The notes under the pieces: generated by a model
Told to the model about the DNA's origin: nothing
The model's database searches: none
Seen by the model: only the letters and a program-made list of their open reading frames with translations
Made by a program: the position numbers and the translations under genes
Source of the DNA: Mycoplasmataceae bacterium
GTDB lineage: Bacteria; Bacillota_I; Bacilli_A; Mycoplasmatales; Mycoplasmoidaceae
NCBI GenBank assembly: GCA_031281465.1
Contig: JAITFH010000060.1
Span: 1 to 64,000, forward strand
Reading direction: 5' to 3'
DNA: 64,000 bases
Part shown: piece by piece, positions 1-11,254 of the stretch
Layout of the letters: each line of letters opens with the position of its first letter
Position numbering within the stretch: the stretch's first letter is position 1

Positions 1-94
1 AGCTTATTATGACGGTTTGATGTGTATTTTTCGGGAAATTTAAACAAAAATTTCCGCTAGGTTTTAAAACGAACTTATAATATTTTCACAGGGA

Positions 95-114
95 TTCCAA
101 CTTTCAGGGCCCAA
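95..114. repeat. 20-bp GGGCCC repeat, copy 1
   Basis: TTCCAACTTTCAGGGCCCAA occurs here and again identically at 9614-9633; similarity continues a few bases further (CTA follows in both). A GGGCCC core is rare in such AT-rich DNA. Both copies are on the same strand and bracket the first surface-protein block. The function is unknown; it may be a remnant end of a mobile element or a recombination site. Confidence 0.6.
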
Positions 115-234
115 TCTAAGGTGGTAAAATTTTTGGAGAAAAAATGGGATAAAAAACGAATGTAATGTTAGTTTCGTTTTAAAGCTTTTGGTAAACAATA
201 TTTTGGTTTGAGAGATAATGTTTGTGCCGAATTT

Positions 235-339
235 TTAAAGTAGTGAGTTCACAGTATGTATTTTTCCATATCCACCTGCTCCTGCATGTATAAAATCGTG
301 ATTAGTCTTGTTTTCTAAAACTGTTTTTAGAACAAAAAG
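235..339 (-). pseudogene. Fragment resembling a P-loop NTPase
   Basis: A minus-strand frame of about 34 codons without a start codon encodes a stretch reading HAGAGGYGKIHTVNSLL before TAA. GAGGYGK resembles a Walker A motif (GxxGxGK), and such a context is common in helicases and AAA proteins. The final Ser/Thr of the motif is lost (GK-I). It is probably a decayed fragment of an ATPase or helicase, but so short a match could be chance. Confidence 0.22.
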
Positions 340-366
340 TTAATTTAAAATTGATAACAATTAATT

Positions 367-2343
367 TTATTCTTCAGAATTAGAATCTACCCACGTAACA
401 GTACCTGTTCACCATCCATCGTTGAATCAAGATTTGTTTTCCAAGTTTCCGTAAATTGTTATAGTGTTTGTATAACTAGAAGGATTACTACCTTCAGTTT
501 TTAAAAATGTATTTACTCAATCTCCCAACTCTGCATCATATTCTGTTGGTAAATATAGTTTTTCGAAATCTTCTCCAATTACAAAATTTTTAAAAGTTTG
601 ATTAGCAACATTAAGAATTTTAGAAATAGTGTTTTCTTCTGGTTCGTCTGGTTCATTAACTATTCCTTCGTCAGCCTCATCACTAGTAAACATTTCACTT
701 ACTGCGAGTATTGCTTCTGAAAGATCTAATTCTTTTAAACTATCAAAATGAGCTTCCTCAAAGGTAGACATAGCAGTATTGATCGATCCGCCTTTGCTCA
801 TTCCTTCTACAGCAAATATTGCTGTTGAAAAATCTAATTTATCTAAACTATCAAGATGTGCATTTACAAAAGTGGAACTCGCTGTATTGACGATTCCATT
901 AGTGCTTTTACACATATTTTTACCAGCGAATGTTGTTCCTGACAATTCTAGTTCAGTTAGTTCAGACAAATTAGTACCTTTGAAAGTTTCAAAACCCGTA
1001 ATAACCTTTACTATTGCATCAGAACTTTCTTCTTCAACTGCCATATCATCTACTGCAAAAACTGCACTTGATAAATTTAGTTGTGGTAAACTAGACAAAT
1101 TGGTACCTAAGAAAGTTTTATAAGCAGTATAAAAGCCCGCGGTATAGTTGTCGCCTATTTGATAAGTCATACCTTTTGCAGCAAAAATTGTATTTGTTAA
1201 ATTTAATTCTTTTAAATTAGAAAGGTTTGCGTTACAAAAAGTAAGATCTGCGGTAGTAGCATCACGGGCTGTTCCCATGTTATCGGCTGCGAACTTCGTA
1301 TTAGAAAGGTTAAGTTTCTCTAAGTTTCCAAGTTTTGCTTCAAAAAAAGTTTCAGCTGCTATATAGAGTGTAGGTGAGTTTCCTTCAGCAACCATCCCTG
1401 TTAAAGCAAATTCTGCACCAGACAAATCTAACTCTTTCAATTTGTTCATAGTAGCGTTTTCAAACGTTCCGAGAGCTGTACATATCTCGTTTTTACCACC
1501 TTCAGTTCTTCTTACCATGTCTTCTGACACAAATTTTGCTTGTTTAATTTTTAATTCTTTTAAACTCGGAAAAATTGCATTTTGAAATGTATAATGTGCT
1601 GATGTGGAAGTAGAAGCAGATGCTCAAACTGAAGTGCCAAAATCCAAACAGTATAAAGTATTAAAGTTAAAACCTTTGAATAATTGATTTCCAGTATGGT
1701 GAGAACTATCATTTAAAAAAGTTAGACTTCCGAAGTTTATATAACCAACTTTTCATGCTTCCATTGTTGCTTTGTTAAAAGTACAAGTATTGGATACGAG
1801 CTGTACATTAGATTGATTAGAAAAATCTAATGCATTATAGTTATTCAATGATGTTGGATTTGCTTTTACAGTTTCACTGAAACCAGTGATTGTATCGCTA
1901 TGTCCTTCTTCAAAAGTGAAGTATTCTGTCGTAAGGGGAACAGGAATAAGCTTTCCTACATCGATCATAGTCGAATCACTTTTTTCACCAGCACGAACAG
2001 TAATTTCAAGTTTTTGGGATTCAGCTATGATGTATTCTGCACTAACGGTAATTACAAGTTGGTTTGCATTTGTTGTACTATCAAATTCCAATATACCTTC
2101 ATATTCTTCTTCGTTAGTAATATCTCAACTAACTTCATCGTTTGTATTATTTACAGTTAAAGTAACATATTCAGTAGGTTTACACAATACATTCGGAGTT
2201 GATGTTGAAAATTCTTTAGAGATACTTAATGATGTATCATCGGGGTTAGGGTTTTGGCAACTTACTAGTTGCCAACCACTAGTGGTTACTAAACCGCCAA
2301 AAACTAATCCGGCACTTATTTTTATCAAAACTTTTTTATTCAT
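367..2343 (-). CDS. Surface lipoprotein with leucine-rich repeats
   Basis: Predicted 658-residue lipoprotein, continuous when TGA is read as Trp. The start is an N-terminal signal peptide with a lipobox-like LVSC at about residue 29, so it should be lipid-anchored on the cell surface. The middle (about residues 40-190) has beta-rich sequence with no family I can name. From about residue 250 there are at least eight degenerate repeats of 36-50 residues with consensus TFxxAxLxxLxELxLSxxxFAxxxM, like a leucine-rich repeat with long variable insertions. TATAAT at 2355-2360 lies 11 bases before ATG, with no Shine-Dalgarno. The C-terminus ends DSNSEE before TAA. The ligand is unknown; adhesion is an inference from the repeat class. 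Confidence 0.8.
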
Positions 2344-2408
2344 ATATATGTAAAATTATAACAAAAACTTCAAACCTATTATTTACATCAAGTTCTCAAA
2401 AGTGTGGT

Positions 2409-2453
2409 TGGCAAAGCATTTTGTCCCTAACTGTGGCAAGGCATTTTGTCCCT
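2409..2453. repeat. Tandem 20-bp motif, IS-end-like
   Basis: TGGCAAAGCATTTTGTCCCT (2409-2428) is repeated with one change (TGGCAAGGCATTTTGTCCCT) at 2434-2453, a period of 25 bases. Iterated GGGACAAAATGC motifs, as read on the minus strand, resemble multiple terminal repeats of some insertion sequences. A degenerate coding fragment begins 30 bases downstream. The link to a specific IS family is inference. Confidence 0.45.
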
Positions 2454-2482
2454 CGTCGGTATCGTTATTCAATATAAATATT

Positions 2483-2682
2483 ATGAGGAAAATACCAAAA
2501 CAAAAATTACAAAAACATTTCATAATTCAAAAAGATTGGTGTTTTTTAATGGTAGATAATGACAACGAAAAGTTCTAAACTATATTAAGCAGTTCAACTT
2601 ACAACAATCGTATGAGGAATGCGATGTAAAAAGCTTGTTTAAAAGACAAAAGTATGTATCTTTACTATCCAACGAAATATTT

Positions 2683-2700
<18 letters not shown>
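2483..2700 (+). pseudogene. Degenerate coding remnant, possibly transposase
   Basis: A 31-codon frame starts at ATG 2483 (MRKIPKQKLQKHFIIQKDW...) and stops at 2576-2578. After a one-base frame change the reading continues open (VLNYIKQFNLQQSYEECDVK...) to about 2700, where it runs antisense into the neighbouring gene's 3' end. Together with the IS-like repeats just upstream this suggests a frameshifted transposase N-terminus. No catalytic motif is visible, so the identity is weak. Confidence 0.3.
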
Positions 2701-4465
<1,765 letters not shown>

Positions 4466-4478
4466 TTGGTTATTTATG

Positions 4479-4488
4479 ATTATATAAT
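4479..4488. promoter_or_regulatory. Palindromic divergent -10 element
   Basis: ATTATATAAT is a perfect palindrome that supplies TATAAT to both strands. Minus strand: 4479-4484, 13 bases before the phase-variable gene start at 4465. Plus strand: 4483-4488, 85 bases before the gene at 4573. The two divergent genes would compete for the same -10 element. No clear -35 is seen on either side. Confidence 0.5.
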
Positions 4489-4572
4489 ATCCAAAATCCC
4501 TAAGTATTTTTATACATACGTATACACTTTGTTTTCGACAAACGTGTTAAGGGATAAAACTCCAATTTTCTT

Positions 4573-6933
4573 ATGTTGTTTAATAAAAAAAGAAACGAAT
4601 ATCGAACTCGAAAACAGTTAAAAAGAAACGAAAAGATTAAAATAGCTATTGTTTCTATCTTTTTCATCTTAATGTGTGCTGCTACAGGAGTAACTTGTGC
4701 TTTAGTTGCTATTACCGCTAATAATAATGGTGACACAGAAGGTTTTTCAAGCAACTCTTCTTATTTAACTATTGACGATATTAAACCAATCGAATGAGGG
4801 GTTAAATCTGAGAGAAGCGAAGAAGTTGAAAGCAATACGATTGTAACAAAAATAAATGACAAAGTTGTTGTTTTATCCACGCTTCCAGAAAACTCTTCAC
4901 TAAATTACGAACTTTCTGGAACTTTGCCAATTGGTTTAAATTTTAATGAATCAACCGGAGAAATTTATGGAACTCCAACACAAATAACACCAGAGAGTGA
5001 ACCATTTCATATTACAGGTTACTATTACCCCGACTTAGAACACACTAATTGTATTATTGGAAAAAGTAATGATTTTACTATTTCCATTTATGGTTTAATG
5101 ATTAACAACACTATTAATGATGTTGTCTACTATATGGAAGACGAAAATGATTTGTCCACCGATGAACCACAAATGACTTTTAAAGGTGACATAGTACCCA
5201 ACTCTGCTATCACATGAAGTTTAGATGATAGTAACGAAATCTTGAATAATCTAGAATTTAAAGACGGACAAATCAAAGGAAAACCAGGTATGGCTAGTGC
5301 TGTATCATTACGTTACCGTCTTAAAGCAGAATATCAGGGATATACGACTTTTTCTAATCAATTCAAACTTACCGTTATTTACGATCCTAGAAATATTTTC
5401 ACAGTAAGTGGGGTTACAAATTTAGAAAAACACTATTTAGATGGTCATGCACGAGAAAGAGATGAAAATAACACATGGATGGAACCAAAAATTATTAACA
5501 ATGATGATCCTTCCGCTCAAGACTATACAATTTCATATGAATTAAGTAAAAACTTACCAAAAGGAATAAAAATGGAAGAATCAACCGGAATATTTTACGG
5601 ACAATTCCAAGAAGAAAATTTTAATGAAAATTATGTTTTAACCGTTAAATTTACCAGCGATTTAAGCAGTTTTGAATTTTTAATCTTTTTTAACATCAAA
5701 ATCGTTCCTATCGAATTAGATTTAACTTATACAGGCGAATGTGAAACAGAAATCAATGGTGAACTTTTCAATATAGCTTTTAAAACAGTGTTTAATGGTG
5801 AAGAACTTGATAACGACAAATATGATATTAGTTTTGAAGAAAGCAATATCCCGGATGGATTAGTTTTTGATAATAATGATAAAACTCTTCAAGGAATGCC
5901 TGAAATGGATATTTTTTCTTTAGAAGATAAAACATTTAATGATATTAAATTTAAAGCAATTTACACACACAACGGACAAGAAATTGAGTCAAATGAAATT
6001 CAAATAAATCTAACATTAAAACATGCTTTTTCTTTAGAATATCGGGATGCTTCAAGTAATTCTAACAGTTCTAACTATGTTTCAGCTCTTAATGCGTACA
6101 TACCATTGCTTAAAACCGAACCAAAAAGTTCTACTCTTTTCTTTCTAGATCCTACCGTATGAGGTATGAACCAAGTTCAATTAAGATTTACTCCGGTATT
6201 GCTTTTAAATAATATAGATATAAGTTCTGGTTTTTTTGATGATGCTGGAGTTCTACAAACGCCAACATTTAACTGTAAACTTTACTCTAACAGCAATGAA
6301 TTAAAAGATAAAACAACGACAGATAGTACAGAAGATTACACAAATTGTTACGCTTTCTTGGATGGCAATGATATTTCATTAACCACTAAAGATAAAATCA
6401 ACTTAATACCTCCACAAAACAGAGATAAGATAAAGTGTAGTGCTTCATTAACATATGGTGCAGAAGAACCAATTACTTCAGATTTTACAATAAATATTAA
6501 AATCATAAACAAACTTAACTATCAACTTAAAAGTAATATTGAAGGCAATCCTATCTTAAATAGTGGTTTAATTAAAGGAACGACAACAAAAGAGGAAACA
6601 TGAGGAGATATTTTAACTAATTATCAAAGCGAATTTTACCGGGATAAATTTTCGTTGGATGAAAGCAAGCTAACATCAGGAATTACATTTGATTTAAGTA
6701 TGATTGACGAATCTGGTTCCGAAGTAAAATTAAATCGTAATACTCAAAGAATAAAAATATTAAAACAAAACAATAATTCACATTTTACATTTTCTGCTTC
6801 TACTCTTAAGTTGTTTTTTTCTCCATATAGCGACGGAAATGGTTCGCAAACTATATTAGATATATATTACGAAGAATACGAGGACGGTATGTGAAAAACT
6901 GTTTCTGTTGCTTTTATCAATATCGTGTGATAG
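4573..6933 (+). CDS. Ig-like surface protein (He_PIG-type), copy 1
   Basis: 786-residue protein, first of two tandem paralogs (the second is at 7079-9541). It has a basic cytoplasmic N-terminus (about residues 1-24) and one strong membrane segment (about 25-50, IFFILMCAATGVTCALVAI). A long outside region follows with several immunoglobulin-like modules of the He_PIG type, seen as LPIGLNFNESTGEIYGTPT and variants such as LPKGIKMEESTGIFYG. The protein should be a surface protein held by an uncleaved signal anchor. It ends FINIVW, as does its paralog. The region from the -10 element at 4483-4488 to the start is conserved between the two copies, giving an unusual leader of about 78 bases without a Shine-Dalgarno. 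The ligand is unknown. Confidence 0.8.
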
Positions 6934-6988
6934 TTTAGGGATAAAATCTTTGCTTTTTTTCTTAACCTGATTTAATAATTTATGGTTA

Positions 6989-7078
6989 TATAATATCAAA
7001 AATCCCTAATTGTTTTTCTATACATAAGTATAAACTTTATTTTCGATAAAAACTATTAGGAATGTTCTAAAAATTCTT
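6989..7078 (+). promoter_or_regulatory. Conserved leader of Ig-like copy 2
   Basis: TATAAT at 6989-6994 is followed by about 84 bases that closely match the sequence upstream of the gene at 4573. Shared blocks include ATCCCTAA, TATACATA-GTATA and TTTTCGA, and both end TTCTTATG at the start codon. The region was either duplicated with the gene or kept for a regulatory purpose. No Shine-Dalgarno precedes either start. Confidence 0.5.
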
Positions 7079-9541
7079 ATGTTATTTAATAAAAAAAAAA
7101 AAAATGGATATCAAACCAGAAAACAGCTACAAAGAAGTGAAAAGATTAAAATAATTGTTGTTTCTGTCTTTTTCGTATTAATGTGTGCTGCTACAGGTGT
7201 AACTTGTGCTTTAGTAGCTATTAGCGCTAAAGAGAGCAGTGAAACGGAAGGTTTTTCAAGTGATACTTCATTTCTAACTATCGATGATGTTGAACCGATT
7301 GAATGAGGGGTTAAATCTGAAGGAAGCGAAGAAGTTGAAAGCAATAAAATTGTGACAAAGTTGGACGATGAGGTTATTGATTCTTCTACGCTTCCAGAAA
7401 ACTATTCTTTGAGCTATGAACTTTCCGGAACTTTACCGGTTGGATTATATTTTAACGAAAATACTGGTGAGATTTATGGAACACCAACACAAATAACTAC
7501 TTCTAACGAACCATTTCATATCACGGCTTATTTTTTCCACAAAATAAATAATTCTAATTGTATTATTGGAAAAAGTAATGATTTCACCATCTCCATTTAT
7601 GGTTTAATGATTAACAATACTATTAGTAACATTGTTTACTATATGGAGGATGAAAACGATTTATCCACCGATGAACCACGAATGACTTTCAAAGGTGAAG
7701 CAATACCTAATTCCGCTATCACATGAAGTTTAGATAATAGTAATGATCCATACCCTGGTTTAAATTTTAGTCAAGGTCGATTTGTCGGCAAACCAATAGC
7801 TGCCAGTGGTGTACCTATCCTATATCGACTTAAAGCGGAGTATCGAGGATATACAGCATTTTCTAACCAATTCAAACTTACTGTTATTTATAATCCAAAA
7901 AATGTTTTTACAGTAAGCGGAGTTACAAACTTAGAAAAACACTGTTTGGATGGTCATGCAGGTACCACAATAGATGAAGATAATACATGGATGAATCCGG
8001 TAGTTACAAAAGATGATAATCTTTTTCATAACGACTACAATACTACTTATCAGCTAAACAAAAAATTACCAGATGGATTATTCATTGACGAATCAACTGG
8101 AAAAATTTATGGACAATTTCCTAGTGTGCCTTTTCCTTTAACAAATTACATTTTAACTGTTACAATTTTTACCGAATTAAATAGTTTCGAATTTCTAATC
8201 TTTTTCAGTATTAAAATTGATGAAATTAAATTAGAATTATCATATACAGGAAATTGTACATCTCAAATTAATGGCGAACCGTTTGATATATCTTTTAAAG
8301 CGAAGTTTAACGGAAAGACTCTTGCTAACAACGAATACACATTAGAATACGATGGAACTATTCCAGTTGGTATGGTATTTAATGAAGAAGATAAAAAACT
8401 TCAGGGTATGCCTAACGTCGATATTTTATCTATGCAAAATATAGAATATGACTCTATTGGTTTTAAAGCCTTTTATAACTACCATGGCGAATATATTTGC
8501 ACCAACGAGGAAGACAATGAAGTAAAATTAACGTTAAAATACTCCTTTACATTAGATTATGAAGACAGTATTAATAATTGAGCATGCTACTGTGCCGATG
8601 CTTACATGCCTCTAGTTAAAACAAGCATAGGGGAAGCAACACTTTTTTTACTTGATCCTGAAGATTTTGATTATTCCTCGTATCTTCTTTGATTCGAACC
8701 TTTATTATTTTTAAACAATACAGATGTAACTGCGGGGTTTTATGATAATTCTGGTATCGAATATGAACCAGAATTTAATGCTCAGTTATTGGGTTCGGAT
8801 GATGTGGAAAAAACTAAAACAAAAGATGAGTATGAAATAGAAAAAAACGAAATACAATATAGTGATGATGCTTGGGAAGTTAAACAAGGAAAATTAAGCG
8901 AATTAGAAAAGCCAAATTGTTATCTTAATACATGAGGCCCCGACACAACTAACTTTTTGTATTTTTATAGAAACAGCCAAGGAGGCTTGGAGGATCCACC
9001 CGTAGTTCCTGAAGAAGGGGATAAAATAGTAAGCACTGCTACTTTCACTTGAGATGATGACAAACAAATTACCACAGTTTCTACAATAACCATCAAACTT
9101 ATACATAAACTTGATTATCAGCTTAAAAGCGATATTTCAGGTTCCACATCTTTCGTTCTGAATGACAGTTTAGCTAAAGAAGGCGTAGAAATACCTGAAG
9201 AATTAGAAGGTTTTTTGACTGAAGTTAATAGCAACGAAAACAAAGACATATTCAAATTAGGAGGAAGTGCGTTAGAAACAGGAATCACTTTTGATTTGAG
9301 CATAATGCGAGACGAAACAGAATTAAAATACAATAATTTAAAACGTAATCAAAGAATAAGGATATCAAAGATAAATTCTAATTCTCACTTTATTCTTATC
9401 CCTTCTATTTTAAAATTGATTTTTTCTCCGTATGAACGACAAGGAGATGGTGAAGATACTAAATTAAATATATACTATGAAGAGTTTGATGGCGTTAGAT
9501 GGATACCTGTTTCCACAGCTTTAATAAACATTGTATGGTAA
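7079..9541 (+). CDS. Ig-like surface protein (He_PIG-type), copy 2
   Basis: 820-residue tandem paralog of the protein at 4573-6933, with the same architecture: basic N-terminus, signal anchor at about residues 26-52, and He_PIG-like modules such as LPVGLYFNENTGEIYGTPT. It shares long near-identical stretches (for example around GLMINNT and YYMEDENDLSTDEP), while other parts diverge and contain a short insertion before the C-terminus. It ends ALINIVW. The fifth to ninth codons contain an uninterrupted A14 run, still in frame, where copy 1 has an interrupted run. This makes copy 2 a candidate for on/off switching by slippage. Function beyond surface exposure is unknown. Confidence 0.8.
7091..7104 (+). 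repeat. A14 homopolymer in coding start
   Basis: Fourteen consecutive A bases encode the lysine run of the Ig-like protein starting at 7079. The present length keeps the frame open. A change not divisible by three would truncate the protein before its membrane segment. Confidence 0.7.
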
Positions 9542-9613
9542 ATCTAAAGCATCTTTTGATGTAAGGTTTTTGCTTCGTTCTTTATGTTTTGTTATTTTAT
9601 AAAAATTAAGTTT

Positions 9614-9633
9614 TTCCAACTTTCAGGGCCCAA
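9614..9633. repeat. 20-bp GGGCCC repeat, copy 2
   Basis: This is identical over 20 bases to 95-114 and on the same strand. It lies between the second Ig-like gene and tRNA-Gly. See copy 1. Confidence 0.6.
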
Positions 9634-9731
9634 CCTAGGAATTTACATTGGTTGTTGATATAATAAAATTAATAATTTTTAAATTTCTGCTAAACGCAGG
9701 AAAACAGAATCATTCTTAATCTTTGTTGAAA

Positions 9732-9805
9732 TGGAGCAGATGATGGGAATCGAACCCACGTAACGACCTTGGCAAGGTCGTGTTCTACCATTGAACTACA
9801 TCTGC
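9732..9805 (-). tRNA. tRNA-Gly (GCC)
   Basis: A full cloverleaf is visible on the minus strand. The acceptor stem is GCAGATG/CATCTGC, followed by TCCA (discriminator plus encoded CCA). The anticodon loop CTTGCCAAG gives anticodon GCC, and the T-loop is GTTCGATTC. It stands alone just downstream of the M29 aminopeptidase gene on the same strand. Confidence 0.95.
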
Positions 9806-9863
9806 ATAGCTAAATTATATATTTAAATATATAGGTTAAACCTAAATAAGAGAGAAAAAATGT

Positions 9864-11135
9864 TTAATCTTTAATCGCTTTTTCGGTTGTACTAATACTC
9901 TTTAAATCGATTTCTCCATCTTTCATTATTTGTACTTTTTGACCAGATTTTGTTGTTCCTACACAATTCATATCTTTAGAACCAAACATAAAATCGATAT
10001 GTAGGGCACTAGTGTTAGCACCTACTTTATCTTTTTTATGTTTAGACATCTTTGTTCCCTTAACCACATTGATAGGATAAGAAGAACCGATTGCTAAATG
10101 ACAAGAAGCATTCTCGTCATAAAGTGTTTCAAAAAATAATACTCCAGAATTACTAATTGGAGAGTTATATGAAACAAGTGCTACTTCTCCAATTCTTTTA
10201 GAACCAGCATCCGTGTCAATAATTTTTTTCAACACATCTCCACCTTGTTGTGCTTCATGTTTAACAATTTCTCCATCCTTAAAAGTTAGTTTGAAATTAT
10301 TAATTAATTGTCCATTATAGTTTAATGGTTTAGTAGATACTACTGTTCCATTTACGTGATATTTGTGGGGCATACAAAAAACTTCTTCAGATGGTAAATT
10401 AGGATTGTATTCAGGAACTCCCATTCCTTCTTCTTTACCACCTAATCAAATGTGGTTATCTACTAAACCAACATTTAAATCTGTTCCTAAAGAATTAACA
10501 AAGTGTAAATTGGTAAATTGGTATTTGTTTAGATGAGCACAAATTTCATGTAAGTTTCTGTTATGTAGTTCTCAGTTTTGAATAGCATCTTGGTTTTTTT
10601 TAATTCGGCAAGTGTCTAAAATTGCTCTAGTTAATTTTTTAAGAGCTAATTTAGGTTTTAAATCTGGAAAAACAATTTTTGCTCATTCGATATTAGGATA
10701 CCCAGCAATTGTTCATTGCACTGTGCTATCAATTACTCTTTTAATTACTGGTTTTAATAATGCGCGGTTATAAGTAGTAATAGCAGACATCTTTTCTGGA
10801 GCAACATCACTAAATAAACCAGGTATATCAGAAAGAATACGAATATAACAAGCTTTCTTTTTGGCAACTAATTCAATTCTTTCCTCTGCTACATACTTTA
10901 AATAATCTTTAACACTTTCCGCAGATTCGTTTTGGTAAACAGTATGGGTTGCTAAATCATCGGTTCATTGGATACGAACTTTCTTAGCTCCTAAAGCATA
11001 ACATTCATTAACAACTAATCTTGCTAATTTAACTGCTTCAACATTAGATACCAAAAGAACTTCTTGATCTTTTTGTACATTTACTCCAATTTTAGCAATT
11101 AGTTTTGCATATTGCTGTAAGTATTTTGATTTCAT
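9864..11135 (-). CDS. Aminopeptidase, M29 family (AmpS/PepS-like)
   Basis: 423 residues, matching the family's usual length of about 410. Members are dinuclear metal exopeptidases that remove N-terminal amino acids in the cytoplasm. The C-terminal half has family-typical segments: NPNLPSEEVFCMPHK, with a Glu pair and His, around residues 244-258; SGVLFFETLYDENASCHLAIG; and HIDFMFGSKDM near the end, carrying His and Asp ligands. Together they fit the Glu/Glu/His/Tyr/His/Asp metal set. The start is set by TATAAT (11143-11148), 7 bases before ATG, so the mRNA should be leaderless. It probably recycles peptides for a peptide-scavenging metabolism, like PepD at 20830-22248. Confidence 0.9.
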
Positions 11136-11254
11136 ATGTTAAATTATATGGTGGAGATTAGGTATTAATAAGAAGTGGAATGGGGTTGGTTTTGTATACA
11201 ATTTAATAGTTTGATAACTATTAAATTTTAAATGATGTGGGAAATATCGATAAG

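Larger units (their letters stand above)
1..366. other. Intergenic region with no intact gene
   Basis: No complete reading frame is supported here. It contains one copy of a 20-base GGGCCC-centred repeat (95-114), one copy of a dispersed CCGCYAGG-type intergenic motif (about 45-70), and a short minus-strand P-loop-like coding remnant (235-339). It looks like decayed intergenic DNA next to the surface-protein block. Confidence 0.5.

Noticed and set aside
779-1123. Antisense reading frames over the surface genes and over cysS, rnr and others
   Set aside because: They lack promoters, start signals and any recognisable domain, and mirror the codon structure of the real genes.
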